A stretch of DNA of 64,000 nucleotides from JAAZCI01 sp046462535 (GCA_046462535.1 JBKGVF010000016.1:15716-79715), one strand, 5' to 3'; numbered from the stretch's first letter, positions 1-9,538 are shown. Translations and numbers: made by a program. Notes: generated by a model not told the origin, from the sequence alone.

Positions 1-498
1 TTTAACCTTTGCCCGAATTTTTGCTAATACAAAGCCGATCGCCTCTTGGATCACTCTGAGCACCGCAAACCAGCGATAGAAGTGCTCTTTACGCACAGCG
101 TGGGGCTTCTGTAACCAATGGTGAAGGGCGGGAAGATCAAACCCACAGACTCCGCCGGGAATATTAATCCGCTGCTTTAAGACATTAAGAAAGACATTCT
201 CTTTAATACTATCGTAGGCTCGAATTGAGAGATGATTGAGCGTACGCTTCACCTCCTCCATCTCACTGCGCTCCGCTTCGGAGTAGTTCTCATCTAAAAT
301 GGCGCGATCTAAGATACGAAGCAGCTCAATCTTCAGATCATTTTTAGAGACGAGCCCTACAATATCGAGAAGTGTCCTAATTGCAGCTAATGTACTCGGC
401 GTTGAGTCGATTGCCATGTAGGATTCCGCCTGCTCAAAGAGCATCTCAATACGCAACAGGCGACGCATCCCTTCTGTTAAGGGGTATTCATAAATCAT
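1..498 (-). CDS. zapD: Cell division protein ZapD, 3' end cut by the window edge
   Basis: This reading frame encodes 166 residues and is still open at the left edge, so the C-terminal third (about 80 residues by comparison with the E. coli protein) is missing. ZapD is a cytoplasmic FtsZ-binding protein that crosslinks FtsZ filaments at the division ring. Recognition rests on the N-terminal pattern EYPLTEGMRRLLRIE, the motif IPGGVCGFDLPALHHWL at residues 113-129, and the helical segment after it, all matching ZapD/YacF. The ATG overlaps the coaE stop as ATGA, so the two are translationally coupled, as in the coaE-zapD order of many gammaproteobacteria. Confidence 0.92.
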   Translation of the reverse strand, partial: MIYEYPLTEGMRRLLRIEMLFEQAESYMAIDSTPSTLAAIRTLLDIVGLVSKNDLKIELLRILDRAILDENYSEAERSEMEEVKRTLNHLSIRAYDSIKENVFLNVLKQRINIPGGVCGFDLPALHHWLQKPHAVRKEHFYRWFAVLRVIQEAIGFVLAKIRAKVK

Positions 499-1127
499 GA
501 TTGACCTTTAAGATAGTTATTGTGGAGTAGCTGTAAGCGCTGGATTGTACCTGCTCTATTATGATTGATAATAATATCATCTGCAAACTGGCGCCGCTCA
601 AGCCGTGAGATTTGGGCTGCAATCATCCGCTCAGCTAATGCTTGGGAGATCCCATCACGGGCCATAAGGCGTCGCAGCTGCTCCCTCTCATCAACCTCAA
701 CCACCAATACACGATCGGCAAGAGCAAGATACTCTGACCCCTCATGTAAGAGGGGAACAACAGTCAGATAGTATCCCTCCTCTAAAGGGGGGGAAATCGC
801 CTCTTTGGTCATCTGTAAAATTTGAGGATGCATGAGCCCCTCAAGCCACTTCTTCGCATCCTGATCTGTAAAGATCCTCTCTCGCAGTGCAGCTCGATCT
901 AACTGCAATCCTCCATCAACAATAGTGTCACCAAACTGAGCACGAATCGCCGTTAAGGTAGCGTAGCCCCGATCATTATCCGGCACCGTTAAGGTTCGGG
1001 CTAATTGGTCGGTATCCACCACCACGGCACCTAAAGAGGCAAGGTAGTCAGAGACAAAGCTCTTCCCTGAGGCGATTCCACCTGTTAATAAGATATTGGT
1101 ATTACTCCGCGCCACAACACCCCCCAT
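495..1127 (-). CDS. coaE: Dephospho-CoA kinase
   Basis: CoaE phosphorylates the ribose 3'-hydroxyl of dephospho-CoA, the last step of coenzyme A synthesis, in the cytoplasm. The P-loop GGIASGKS lies about 16-23 residues from the start, and the length of about 210 residues is normal. The frame could also start at a TTG at 1130, immediately before the ATG I prefer, or at a GTG nearer the P-loop; no clear ribosome-binding site separates these. It follows the pilD stop by 3 bases and overlaps zapD by four. The order pilC-pilD-coaE-zapD matches the pilus/coaE cluster of pseudomonads and relatives, so it is probably transcribed with the pilus genes. Confidence 0.93.
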   Translation of the reverse strand: MGGVVARSNTNILLTGGIASGKSFVSDYLASLGAVVVDTDQLARTLTVPDNDRGYATLTAIRAQFGDTIVDGGLQLDRAALRERIFTDQDAKKWLEGLMHPQILQMTKEAISPPLEEGYYLTVVPLLHEGSEYLALADRVLVVEVDEREQLRRLMARDGISQALAERMIAAQISRLERRQFADDIIINHNRAGTIQRLQLLHNNYLKGQS

Positions 1128-1130
1128 CAA

Positions 1131-2066
1131 CTAGAAGGGGAAGAGTGGGAGGATCTGCTCCGAAAAGAGGAGCATAACAACACCTCCAAGTGCTAAGTAG
1201 GGACCGAAGGGAATCGGCTTATTACGATCGTGCTTAAAGAATGCTATAAGTGCAATTCCCACAATAGAGCCAATCAGTGTGGAGAGAATCACCACAGGCA
1301 AGATTGCTCCCGCCCCAAGCCATGCCCCAATTAAGGAGAGAAGCTTAAAATCCCCATGCCCCATTCCCCGCTTTTTAAAGAGGAGAAGAACAAACCAATA
1401 GATTACCCAGAAGAAGAGATACCCCACAATTGCCCCAATAAATGCGGAGGAGAAATCGATCGGGAGCACCCCAAAGTAGGCTAAAATCAATCCTAGCCAG
1501 ATCATGGGCAGTGTTAAATTATCGGGCAAAATGTAGTGCTTAAAGTCGATAAAGGTAAGTGAGATAATCACCCACACAAAGAGTAGATAACCTGCCGTTG
1601 CCCAGGTAGCACCAAAACGATAGGCCACCCCTGCTGATAATAATCCCGTTAAGAGCTCAATGAGTGGATATTGCACCGATATCTTACTACTACATCCGGC
1701 ACAGCGCCCCCGCAGCCAGAGCCAGCTTAGAAGCGGAATATTCTGTAAGCTGCTGATTTTGTGCCCACAATTTGGGCAAGCTGAGCGGGGTGTTGCTAAA
1801 AAACGATACCCCTTAACTGGCTCAGTCAGCGTCAACGCCTCTTCGGTAACCATCTGCTTATCAATCAATGGTAGACCGATCTTACGCTTCTCCTTTAATG
1901 CCTCAGTTAAAATCATCGAGATATTAAAGTGCCACTCACTCTCAAGAATTAGTGGAAGCCTATAGATAACGACATTAAGAAAACTGCCTACTAGCAGACC
2001 AAAAAGAAAGCACCCTCCAACTAAAAAAGGTGGAAGGTGCAAAAGAGATAGTAAATTTTCAATCAT
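1131..2066 (-). CDS. pilD: Prepilin leader peptidase / N-methyltransferase
   Basis: This polytopic inner-membrane aspartyl protease (family A24A) cleaves leader peptides of type IV prepilins and pseudopilins and N-methylates the new N-terminus. The 311-residue protein has the N-terminal FLNVVIYRLP signature (29-38), two cysteine pairs C97/C100 and C122/C125 for the metal-binding cytoplasmic domain, and two catalytic aspartates, D174 in TFIDFKHYILPD and D239 in GHGDFK. About seven hydrophobic segments follow the cysteine domain. It lies 21 bases after pilC and directly before coaE. No prepilin gene is in the window, so its substrates are encoded elsewhere. Confidence 0.95.
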   Translation of the reverse strand: MIENLLSLLHLPPFLVGGCFLFGLLVGSFLNVVIYRLPLILESEWHFNISMILTEALKEKRKIGLPLIDKQMVTEEALTLTEPVKGYRFLATPRSACPNCGHKISSLQNIPLLSWLWLRGRCAGCSSKISVQYPLIELLTGLLSAGVAYRFGATWATAGYLLFVWVIISLTFIDFKHYILPDNLTLPMIWLGLILAYFGVLPIDFSSAFIGAIVGYLFFWVIYWFVLLLFKKRGMGHGDFKLLSLIGAWLGAGAILPVVILSTLIGSIVGIALIAFFKHDRNKPIPFGPYLALGGVVMLLFSEQILPLFPF

Positions 2067-2087
2067 ATATACAATTATAGCCTTAGC

Positions 2088-3305
2088 TTAGAACATATCG
2101 CCCATTGAGAAGAGGGGTAGATACATAGCAATGATAATCCCCCCAATAATAACCCCTAAAAAGACAATTAAGAAGGGTTCAATTAGGGACATTAATGCCG
2201 CAACAGTACCATCAATATCCTCTTCATACTGCTCAGCAACACTCATTAACATCGCAGAGAGATCCCCTGCCTTCTCACCAATGCCCACCATATGAACAAC
2301 CATCTCGGGGAAGAGATTAGATTGCTTCATCGCAAAGTTGAGCTCCTGCCCGATTGAGACATCATCTCGCATCTTAAGAATCGCCTCCTTAAAGAGGAGA
2401 TTTCCGGCAGAGTTAGCGACTGTCTGCAGTGATGAGATCATCGGCGTTCCCGCATCGTACATTGTTGCTAATGTACGGGCAAAAACAGCACTATTTTGCA
2501 GTGAGATAAGGTCTCCAACAATCGGAATCTTAAGGCTCATCTCATGGACTCGGTAACGTAATGTATAACTTCGCTTAATCGCCTGTCGGATTCCCCACCC
2601 AATTGCCACTATCGCTAAGAGAAGGAAGACAAAGTTTTTACTCTGCACAAACTCAGAGATATTGACAACCACCTGCGTAGGCCCGGGTAGTGCAGCACCA
2701 CTTGAAGCAAAGAGATCCTCGAACACCGGCACCACCTTCCAGAGAATAACAAAGGTGATAATCAGCGCGATTGTAATAACAGCGATAGGGTAGACAAGCG
2801 CCTTCTTAATCGCCTTTTTAATCCCTTCAGTCTTCTCTAAAAAGATAGCGAGCTGCTCAAAAACCCGCTGTAATGTACCGGACTCCTCTCCGGCATGGAC
2901 GAGACCACGGAACATACTACTGAAGATCTCAGGGTGCTTATTTAGGGCACCAGCAAATCCTTCTCCACGATCAACATCAGCACGAATCGCTAGCAGAAGC
3001 TCCCGCATACTAAGCTTAGTCATCCCCGATGCCTGCATTCCCAATGCTTCCGAGATGGGGATTCCAGCCCCCATCATCGTGGCCATTTGGCGTGCAAAGA
3101 CCATGATGTCCCCACTGTTAACCTTCCCCCCTTTTGTCGCTTTTCGCTTAGCACGATCGACACTGATGGGTTGAATCCCTTGCTGAACAATTAGGGAACG
3201 CACTTCTGAAGGGGATGCGGCACGTTGCAACCCTTCTACACGTTTACCTGAGCGATCTCGCCCTACCCACTTAAAGTCATATTCTCTTCTAACTTGTAAC
3301 GCCAT
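2088..3305 (-). CDS. pilC: Type IV pilus inner-membrane platform protein PilC
   Basis: PilC is the integral membrane platform of the type IV pilus machine; it contacts the motor ATPases PilB and PilT and helps insert pilin into the fibre. The 405-residue protein carries two T2SSF domains, each with long helices ending in membrane segments near residues 170-195, 222-245 and 375-400, and the usual GEESGTL and GEKAGDL motifs. It begins the pilC-pilD-coaE-zapD run. Its motor partner PilB lies about 17 kb away at 20137-21870 on the same strand, so the usual pilBCD block is split. Confidence 0.95.
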   Translation of the reverse strand: MALQVRREYDFKWVGRDRSGKRVEGLQRAASPSEVRSLIVQQGIQPISVDRAKRKATKGGKVNSGDIMVFARQMATMMGAGIPISEALGMQASGMTKLSMRELLLAIRADVDRGEGFAGALNKHPEIFSSMFRGLVHAGEESGTLQRVFEQLAIFLEKTEGIKKAIKKALVYPIAVITIALIITFVILWKVVPVFEDLFASSGAALPGPTQVVVNISEFVQSKNFVFLLLAIVAIGWGIRQAIKRSYTLRYRVHEMSLKIPIVGDLISLQNSAVFARTLATMYDAGTPMISSLQTVANSAGNLLFKEAILKMRDDVSIGQELNFAMKQSNLFPEMVVHMVGIGEKAGDLSAMLMSVAEQYEEDIDGTVAALMSLIEPFLIVFLGVIIGGIIIAMYLPLFSMGDMF

Positions 3306-3644
3306 AGCTACCCATTAAATATACTATTATTCAATTAACGAACCCTCCAATCATCTATAGGAGCGATCCATCTCTGCTTAAATTTAAAATTAAAGTAGCG
3401 TTAGGATAACCCTTTTACCCTATTCCATCAATCGAAAAGAGTGAAAAGCACGAACAGATCAAGAAAGATCCTTACACTTCTTTGCGGTAGAGCCCGATTC
3501 CGACAAACTCAGAGAATAAAAAATATTTTCAGAAGGTTGCCTAACCAAGCCCTCTTTTAGTGTAAAGCGCTGTAAAAGTAGCAACAGAAGAGAGAAGCAG
3601 AAAGAGAAAGACCCAAGTACTCAATTGAATACTTGGGTCTTTGT
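3306..3644. other. Intergenic region between pilC and tRNA-Leu; no gene seen
   Basis: About 340 bases lie between the pilC start and the 3' end of the tRNA. No reading frame of useful length and no RNA family I recognise is present. It should contain the pilC promoter in the AT-rich part near 3306-3350 and it ends with the tRNA terminator hairpin (3607-3642). The remainder, roughly 3420-3600, is purine-rich on the plus strand and unexplained. Confidence 0.5.
3607..3642 (-). terminator. Terminator after tRNA-Leu
   Basis: A perfect 13-base inverted repeat, aaagacccaagta and its complement, encloses a 10-base loop. On the minus strand the stem is followed by TTTCTCTTTC, so it can end the secG-tRNA-Leu transcript. 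It starts only three bases beyond the CCA end. Confidence 0.85.
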
Positions 3645-3729
3645 TGGTACCGACGCCCAGATTTGAACTGGGATGCTGTTAGGCACTACCACCTCAAGGT
3701 AGCGTGTCTACCAATTCCACCACGCCGGC
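3645..3729 (-). tRNA. leuU: tRNA-Leu (anticodon GAG)
   Basis: The 85-base sequence folds as a class II tRNA. The acceptor strands GCCGGCG and CGTCGGT pair with two G-U pairs, followed by discriminator A and an encoded CCA. The anticodon stem is CTACC/GGTAG around loop TTGAGGT, giving anticodon GAG for CUC/CUU leucine codons. A long variable arm and a T-arm with GTTCAAATC are present. It sits directly after secG, as leuU does in E. coli, and is probably processed from the secG transcript. Confidence 0.97.
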
Positions 3730-3754
3730 ATAAAACTAAAACTTTTGATTGATC

Positions 3755-4087
3755 CTACTCTTCGATTGCAGGTAGTGTTGTACTGCTTGAGGCACCCTCT
3801 TCTACTACAGGTAACTCTTGGGTGACACGTTCAACAACACTCTCATCACTCTTAACTTTTCCAAAGTTAAACATCATAACTAAGCTTGTAATAAAGAAGA
3901 TTCCTACTAAAACTCGGGTCAACTTCTCTAAAAAATTTGCTTTACCTGCCGCACCAAAGACTGTCCCTGATGCACCCCCTCCAAATGAGGCTCCTGCGTT
4001 AGCACCTTTCCCTTGCTGAAGGAGGACTAGCGCTATTATCGCAATGCAGATTATGATGTGTATTATGTACACTGCTGAATCAATCAT
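3755..4087 (-). CDS. secG: Protein-export membrane protein SecG
   Basis: SecG is the small third subunit of the SecYEG translocon in the inner membrane and assists SecA-driven export. The 110-residue product has two hydrophobic segments (about 5-22 and 55-75) flanking the conserved cytoplasmic loop LLQQGKGANAGASFGGG, followed by an acidic, low-complexity tail. It lies 66 bases after tpiA and just before tRNA-Leu(GAG), a classic conserved order. Confidence 0.96.
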   Translation of the reverse strand: MIDSAVYIIHIIICIAIIALVLLQQGKGANAGASFGGGASGTVFGAAGKANFLEKLTRVLVGIFFITSLVMMFNFGKVKSDESVVERVTQELPVVEEGASSSTTLPAIEE

Positions 4088-4153
4088 GTCGTATACTATA
4101 GTCCAATTAGGTTATAAAAAAAAGCGTAATTATTGCCCACCATTTTGGGGGAA

Positions 4154-4900
4154 TTAGAGCTGCGCAATAGCGCTAAACTCCTCCGCTTTTAAGGAGGCAC
4201 CACCAATTAACGCGCCATCCACCTCCTCCTCATTAAAGAGAGTGGGGGCCGAGTCACCATTGACGCTACCACCATAAACAATTCGAATAAGGGGTGAGAT
4301 CTTATCACTATATTTCTCGATTGTACAGCGAAGAATTTTATGAGCATTATTTGCATCCTCAGGTGAGGCCGATTTACCTGTTCCGATGGCCCAGATAGGC
4401 TCATAAGCGATCACCGCATCCTTAAAAGCATCAATTCCCACCTGTTCGATAACAGAGGTTAACTGACGTCTAATTACCGCCTCTGTCTCCCCTGCCTCCC
4501 GCTCTTTTGCACTCTCCCCAAGGCAGAGAACCGGCATCAACCCCTCAGCTAGCGCACGCTCAAACTTAGTAGCTACCACCTCATCACTCTCACCGAAGAG
4601 CTCTCTACGCTCTGAGTGACCAACTAATACATACTCACAGCCACTCTCTTTTAACATAGCACCGGAGACCTCTCCTGTATAAGCGCCAGATTGGTAAGCG
4701 GCTATATTTTGCGCTCCAACCTTAATCCCACTGCCTGCTACTAAAGCAGTAACTTGTGGAATATAGAGTGTCGGTGGAAAGATCACCACCTCCGCTGTTG
4801 GCTCTTTTAGCTGCTCTTTAATCCCTGCAATTAGGCGCTCATTCTCACTGAGAGAGCCATTCATCTTCCAGTTACCTGCAACAAATCGTTTGCGACTCAT
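4154..4900 (-). CDS. tpiA: Triosephosphate isomerase
   Basis: TpiA interconverts dihydroxyacetone phosphate and glyceraldehyde 3-phosphate in glycolysis and gluconeogenesis. The 248-residue TIM barrel keeps all catalytic residues: K12 in GNWKMN, H95 in VGHSERRELFGE and E167 in AYEPIWAIGTG. Length is typical. It heads a minus-strand unit with secG and tRNA-Leu, and its start faces mreB across a 239-base divergent promoter region. Confidence 0.98.
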   Translation of the reverse strand: MSRKRFVAGNWKMNGSLSENERLIAGIKEQLKEPTAEVVIFPPTLYIPQVTALVAGSGIKVGAQNIAAYQSGAYTGEVSGAMLKESGCEYVLVGHSERRELFGESDEVVATKFERALAEGLMPVLCLGESAKEREAGETEAVIRRQLTSVIEQVGIDAFKDAVIAYEPIWAIGTGKSASPEDANNAHKILRCTIEKYSDKISPLIRIVYGGSVNGDSAPTLFNEEEVDGALIGGASLKAEEFSAIAQL

Positions 4901-4988
4901 TATCTATCTACCTCATCTTCAATAAATCTTGTGACAAATAAAGCATAAATGATCTCTTAAAAGAATAACACTCTTACGCCTCTTTTGT

Positions 4989-4994
4989 TATAAT
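4989..4994 (+). promoter_or_regulatory. Candidate -10 element for the mreB operon
   Basis: A perfect TATAAT lies in the tpiA/mreB divergent region. The matching -35 position is poor, and the implied leader to the mreB ATG is about 140 bases. This is a candidate only; a downstream promoter closer to mreB is possible. Confidence 0.35.
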
Positions 4995-5139
4995 TACCCT
5001 CTCTAATTTGCTTGCCTATTGATTGAGCAGCCCTAGGTAGGGTTTTAAGTTGTAAGCCTCATCAGATCAGAGGCGCTCTGTAGAGCACCTTATGCGATAC
5101 AAGCATCCTAACCGATTCGTTAATTGTAAGTAGAACATT

Positions 5140-6192
5140 ATGATCCCAAAACGTTTAAAATCTTTCTTCTCTCGCGATCTCTCTATTGATCTTGGCACCG
5201 CCAACACACTTATCTATATGAAGGGGCAAGGCATTGTCCTCGACGAGCCCTCAGTCGTTGCAATTGAGCGCGACAAAAAGACAGGTCGCCCCCGTCTTTC
5301 GGCTGTAGGAGCAGAGGCTAAGCGAATGTTAGGGCGTACTCCCGATGGGATTGAGACGACTCGACCTCTAAAAGATGGGGTGATTGCCGATCTGCCAAAA
5401 ACAGAGCGGATGTTGCAGAACTTTATCAATCAAGTACTCACTCGCAATATCTTTCTTGGACGCCCAACACCAAGAATTATAGTCTGCGTTCCCTCAGGAG
5501 CTACCCACGTAGAGCGCCGCGCAATTAAAGAGGCTGCACAGAGTGCTGGGGCTTTAGATGTGAAACTCATACCCGAACCGATGGCTGCTGCTCTTGGTGC
5601 AGGGATCCCAGTACAAGAAGCCACTGGATCGATGGTGCTCGATATTGGTGGAGGTACCTCTGAAGTTGCCGTCATGTCACTTACTGGTATTGTCTATGCT
5701 AACTCTGTTCGCATTGGTGGCGATACCTTTGATGAAGCGATTATCAATTATGTGCGACGCAACTATGGCATGCTCATTGGTGAACCTACAGCAGAACGTA
5801 TCAAGCACGATATTGGTACCGCATTCCCCACCAGCGAGATCTTAGAGACACAAGTTCGCGGCCGTAATTTAAGTGAGGGGGTGCCAAGAACGTTCACTCT
5901 CACCTCTAATGAGATCCTTGAGGCGCTTCTTGAGTCATTACAAGGCATTGTGAGCGCTGTGCGCTTAGCCCTTGAATCGACCCCTCCCGAATTAGCAGCC
6001 GATATCTCGGAGCGGGGAATCGTTATTACCGGTGGTGGCGCACTGTTGCGGAATATCGCCCAACTCATTGAAGCAGAGACTGGATTAGATGCGATTATTG
6101 CCGATGACCCACTTACCTGTGTTGTACGTGGCGGTGGTAAAGCCCTCGAATTACATGGTCTTTATGGCAGTAATGCCTTTGGTTTAGAGTAG
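5140..6192 (+). CDS. mreB: Rod shape-determining protein MreB
   Basis: MreB is a bacterial actin that forms membrane-bound filaments and steers the elongasome along the lateral wall. The 350-residue protein has the N-terminal amphipathic stretch (KRLKSFFSRDLSID), phosphate-1 motif DLGTANT (17-23), phosphate-2 motif DIGGGTSEV and the adenosine motif GGGALLRNI. It is the first gene of a nine-gene plus-strand run for elongation and wall turnover that reaches dacA. Confidence 0.99.
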   Translation: MIPKRLKSFFSRDLSIDLGTANTLIYMKGQGIVLDEPSVVAIERDKKTGRPRLSAVGAEAKRMLGRTPDGIETTRPLKDGVIADLPKTERMLQNFINQVLTRNIFLGRPTPRIIVCVPSGATHVERRAIKEAAQSAGALDVKLIPEPMAAALGAGIPVQEATGSMVLDIGGGTSEVAVMSLTGIVYANSVRIGGDTFDEAIINYVRRNYGMLIGEPTAERIKHDIGTAFPTSEILETQVRGRNLSEGVPRTFTLTSNEILEALLESLQGIVSAVRLALESTPPELAADISERGIVITGGGALLRNIAQLIEAETGLDAIIADDPLTCVVRGGGKALELHGLYGSNAFGLE

Positions 6193-6224
6193 CCCTTTGC
6201 CATTAATAATATTAAGGCTGACGC

Positions 6225-7067
6225 ATGAGTAGTGAAGAGAAGATCATTGCCAACTACACGTGGCTTAAGGTTAAGACATTACTACTCTGCCTCTTTTCCC
6301 TCTTTCTAATGGCTATTGACCATCGTACAGAGAAGCTCACCCCTATTCGTTATGTTGGCTCCTATCTTACCGCCCCCTTGCATAAGATTGCAGAAGTCCC
6401 TTCCAATTTTTTTAGCGCAATAAAGCACTGGGTGCGGGATAAAGATGCGCTAATTCAGGAGATCAACGCACTTAAAAAGCGGGAGCTCTACCTCTCTTAT
6501 GAGACACAAAAGATGGCCTCATTAACTGCCGAGAATAATCGTCTCCGCCTCCTGCTTAAATCATCGGTACGCATTGATGAGCCTACGCTAATTGCTAAGT
6601 TAGTGAATATCAGCACCGACCCCTATCGCCACATCATAACGCTTAATCAAGGTGAGCGGGAGCAGATTGCTGTTAATCAGGCCGTACTCAATAGTGATGG
6701 AATTATTGGCCAGATTATTGAAGCAAATCCCCACTATAGTCAGGCTATCCTCATTACTGATCCCCACCACTCACTTCCCGTAGAGATTAACCGAAATGGG
6801 GTGCGTGGCCTGGCAATGGGCAATGGGAAGCTCAATCAGATTGATATTCGCAATATCTCAATAGAGGATGACGTTCGAGTGGGCGATCTCTTAGTGACCT
6901 CGGGCTTAGGTGGGCGCTTCCCCCATGGCTATCCCGTCGCTACCATCACCTCTATTGATGTGGACTCAACAGGGTACTTTGCCAAAATCATTGCCACCCC
7001 AACCGCTAATCTTGATCGTATTCGCGAGGTGCTGGTAATTCTTAATCCCCAAGAGGGGGAGCGATAG
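6225..7067 (+). CDS. mreC: Rod shape-determining protein MreC
   Basis: MreC is a bitopic inner-membrane protein whose periplasmic part activates PBP2 in the elongasome. The 280-residue product has one membrane segment (about 15-35), a charged coiled-coil region (about 66-110) and a C-terminal beta-barrel domain with the family pattern GVRGLAMGNGKLNQ and DLLVTSGLGGRFPHGYPVA. It follows mreB by 32 bases in the standard order. Confidence 0.97.
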   Translation: MSSEEKIIANYTWLKVKTLLLCLFSLFLMAIDHRTEKLTPIRYVGSYLTAPLHKIAEVPSNFFSAIKHWVRDKDALIQEINALKKRELYLSYETQKMASLTAENNRLRLLLKSSVRIDEPTLIAKLVNISTDPYRHIITLNQGEREQIAVNQAVLNSDGIIGQIIEANPHYSQAILITDPHHSLPVEINRNGVRGLAMGNGKLNQIDIRNISIEDDVRVGDLLVTSGLGGRFPHGYPVATITSIDVDSTGYFAKIIATPTANLDRIREVLVILNPQEGER

Positions 7068-7136
7068 TACTCCTCACTCAATTGATGGTAGAATTTCTCA
7101 CAATAATTTATGGTGAACTGGTGAATAGGTAGTGGC

Positions 7137-7619
7137 ATGAAACGACCAATAACAATTCTTTTAACTCTACTGCTCGGGATTCTGCTCGATCTTATTCCAA
7201 TGACCCGCCATCTTGAGGCGATCCGCCCCCACTGGACCTTAATGATTGTTATGTTCTGGGCCCTCTACCTTGAAAACCTCTTTAGTGTCGGCACTGCTTG
7301 GCTGGTTGGGCTCTTTCTCGATCTTACCAAGTCCTATATCTTTGGTCTGCATGGATTTATCTTTGCACTTGCCACCTTTTTAGTGAAAAAGTATTACCTG
7401 TGGCTGAAAGGTTTAACCCACTTAGAGCTGACCGTCTTAACAATTATTATCTTTCTAATTCAGACTGTTGCCACCACTTGGATCAATGGCTTTTTAGGAA
7501 GCACCAGCCCCTATCCACACCTCTGGTTCCTCCCTATTATCAGCTCAACCCTGTTGTGGCCATTAATAAGCAATCTCTTAAATGAGCTCTGCGTTATGTT
7601 AAATATTGATCATAAATGA
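7137..7619 (+). CDS. mreD: Rod shape-determining protein MreD
   Basis: MreD is a small polytopic membrane component of the elongasome. The 160-residue product is almost wholly hydrophobic with about five membrane helices and the family pattern FLVGLFLDLTKSYIFGLHGF. The last four bases of the gene (ATGA) contain the start of mrdA, which implies translational coupling to PBP2. Confidence 0.95.
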   Translation: MKRPITILLTLLLGILLDLIPMTRHLEAIRPHWTLMIVMFWALYLENLFSVGTAWLVGLFLDLTKSYIFGLHGFIFALATFLVKKYYLWLKGLTHLELTVLTIIIFLIQTVATTWINGFLGSTSPYPHLWFLPIISSTLLWPLISNLLNELCVMLNIDHK

Positions 7620-9538
7620 GTTACTTTGGAAATGATGCCCAGAGCATCCGCCGAACACAGTTAAAAAATGATCGCCTCTTTCGGAGTCGGGCACTCTTCA
7701 GCCTGCTCTTTATTGTGATCTGCTTTGCTATTTTATGGGGGCAACTCTTCACCCTACAGATTGTAGAGCATGAGAAGTATCAGACTCTCTCTGATCAAAA
7801 TCGTATTAAACTGATGCCTCTTCCCCCCACACGCGGACAGATTTTTGATCGGAATGGGAAGGTGCTAGCTACTAATATCCCCTCATATGACTTAGAGGTA
7901 GTAAAGCAGGATATTCCTCCCCGAGAACAGATAGAGACCTTAGTTGAGAAGGTGGAGAAGATTATCCCCCTCACCCAACAAGAGAAAGAGCGCTTCTACA
8001 GAGCATTTCAACGCGCACAGATTCAGGAGGCTACTCCGCTAAAAGAGGAGCTTACTGATGTGGAGATTGCTAAAATTGCCGTCAATCTCCATCACCTCAA
8101 TGGCATTCATATCACCCCAAAACTGACCCGCTTCTACCCCTATCGTGCCCATGCCGTCCATGCCCTTGGTTATGTGGGTCGTATCGACGAACGGGATCTT
8201 AAAGAGATCGCCGACAACCACCTTGAGAAGGAGTATACCGGTATCTCTCATATTGGTAAACGGGGCGCGGAGAAGAGCTTTGAGCATCTTCTTCGGGGCA
8301 AAGTTGGGTATGAACAGGTGGAGACCAGCTCTAATGGGCGTATTGTGCGAAAAATTAGTGAAACCCCACCCCTACCTGGTAATAATATCTATCTCACCAT
8401 CGATATCGATCTACAGATCTTAGCTGAAGAGGCGATGGAGGATTATAATGGTGCACTTGTGGCACAAGATCCCCGTACAGGTGAGATATTAGCCTTTGTC
8501 TCTAAACCAATTTATGATCCTAACCTCTTTGTGAGTGGGATCAGTCAGAAGGATTTCGATGCCCTCAATTACGATATTAATACCCCCTTCCTTAACCGTG
8601 TAATGCAGGGGCGCTACCCTCCCGGATCGGTCATTAAGCCACAGATAGCACTTGCAGGACTCAATAGTGGAGAGATTACCCCATCAAGCACCATTATGTG
8701 TGGAGGGCACTATCAGGTAGAGGGGGATAGCCACCGTTTCCGAGATCATGGTGCCCATGGCCGTCTTAATATCTATGGCGCTATGGAGCGCTCTTGCAAT
8801 GTCTACTTCTACGATCTTGCCTATAACTTAGGGATTACTCCAATGATTGAGTTCTTGAAAGATTTCTCTTTAGGTACCCCCACTCAGATCGATCTATTAG
8901 GTGAATCCTCTGGCGTTGCTCCTACCCCTGAATATAAACGCAGCCGCCACAATACCCCCTGGTACGCTGGAGATACCGTAACCGCTGGAATAGGGCAGAG
9001 TTATTGGCTCACCACCCCCCTACAAATCAATCAAGCCACAGCGATTATAGCAATGGCTGGAAAAAACTATACGCCCCATATCCTACGCTCCTTTGCACGC
9101 CCTAACTCAGAGACTCAATACACTATTCCCCTACGCCCCATTAAACCAATTCATCTAAAAAATGAGGAGCACTGGCAAGTTATTCAAGAATCGATGGAGC
9201 GGGTCGTTCATGGCTCACGGGGAACCGCTCGCTCCTTAAATCGTAATCTTGATTATCGCTTAGCAGGGAAGACAGGTACCGCACAGGTCAAGAGTATTGC
9301 GCAAGGGGAACGGTATAATCAGGATGAGCTCGATCGACGTCACCATGATCATGCCTGGTTCTCAGCCTATGCGCCTGCAGAGAATCCTCAAATTGTTGTT
9401 ACTGCCTTAGTAGAGAATGGCGGATCTGCTGCACGCACATCGGGCCCCATGGTTCGGACCGTTATTGATGCTTGGCTCTCTCAGTCATATAAGGAGGAGG
9501 TACGCTCACCCGATAATAAGGACTCCTCCCCTCCTTAA
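7616..9538 (+). CDS. mrdA: Penicillin-binding protein 2 (elongation transpeptidase)
   Basis: PBP2 crosslinks new peptidoglycan during cell elongation in partnership with RodA. The 640-residue class B PBP has one N-terminal membrane anchor (about 25-50), a pedestal domain beginning at LPPTRGQIFDRNGKVLA, and a transpeptidase domain with the active-site serine S338 in PPGSVIKP, S393-C-N395 and KTG at 552-554. Its length is typical. It overlaps mreD by four bases and is followed by rodA after 84 bases. Confidence 0.98.
   Translation: MSYFGNDAQSIRRTQLKNDRLFRSRALFSLLFIVICFAILWGQLFTLQIVEHEKYQTLSDQNRIKLMPLPPTRGQIFDRNGKVLATNIPSYDLEVVKQDIPPREQIETLVEKVEKIIPLTQQEKERFYRAFQRAQIQEATPLKEELTDVEIAKIAVNLHHLNGIHITPKLTRFYPYRAHAVHALGYVGRIDERDLKEIADNHLEKEYTGISHIGKRGAEKSFEHLLRGKVGYEQVETSSNGRIVRKISETPPLPGNNIYLTIDIDLQILAEEAMEDYNGALVAQDPRTGEILAFVSKPIYDPNLFVSGISQKDFDALNYDINTPFLNRVMQGRYPPGSVIKPQIALAGLNSGEITPSSTIMCGGHYQVEGDSHRFRDHGAHGRLNIYGAMERSCNVYFYDLAYNLGITPMIEFLKDFSLGTPTQIDLLGESSGVAPTPEYKRSRHNTPWYAGDTVTAGIGQSYWLTTPLQINQATAIIAMAGKNYTPHILRSFARPNSETQYTIPLRPIKPIHLKNEEHWQVIQESMERVVHGSRGTARSLNRNLDYRLAGKTGTAQVKSIAQGERYNQDELDRRHHDHAWFSAYAPAENPQIVVTALVENGGSAARTSGPMVRTVIDAWLSQSYKEEVRSPDNKDSSPP

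Noticed and set aside
5214..6068. Long antisense frames within mreB
   Set aside because: They mirror the codon structure of mreB, lack ribosome-binding sites and resemble no protein family.
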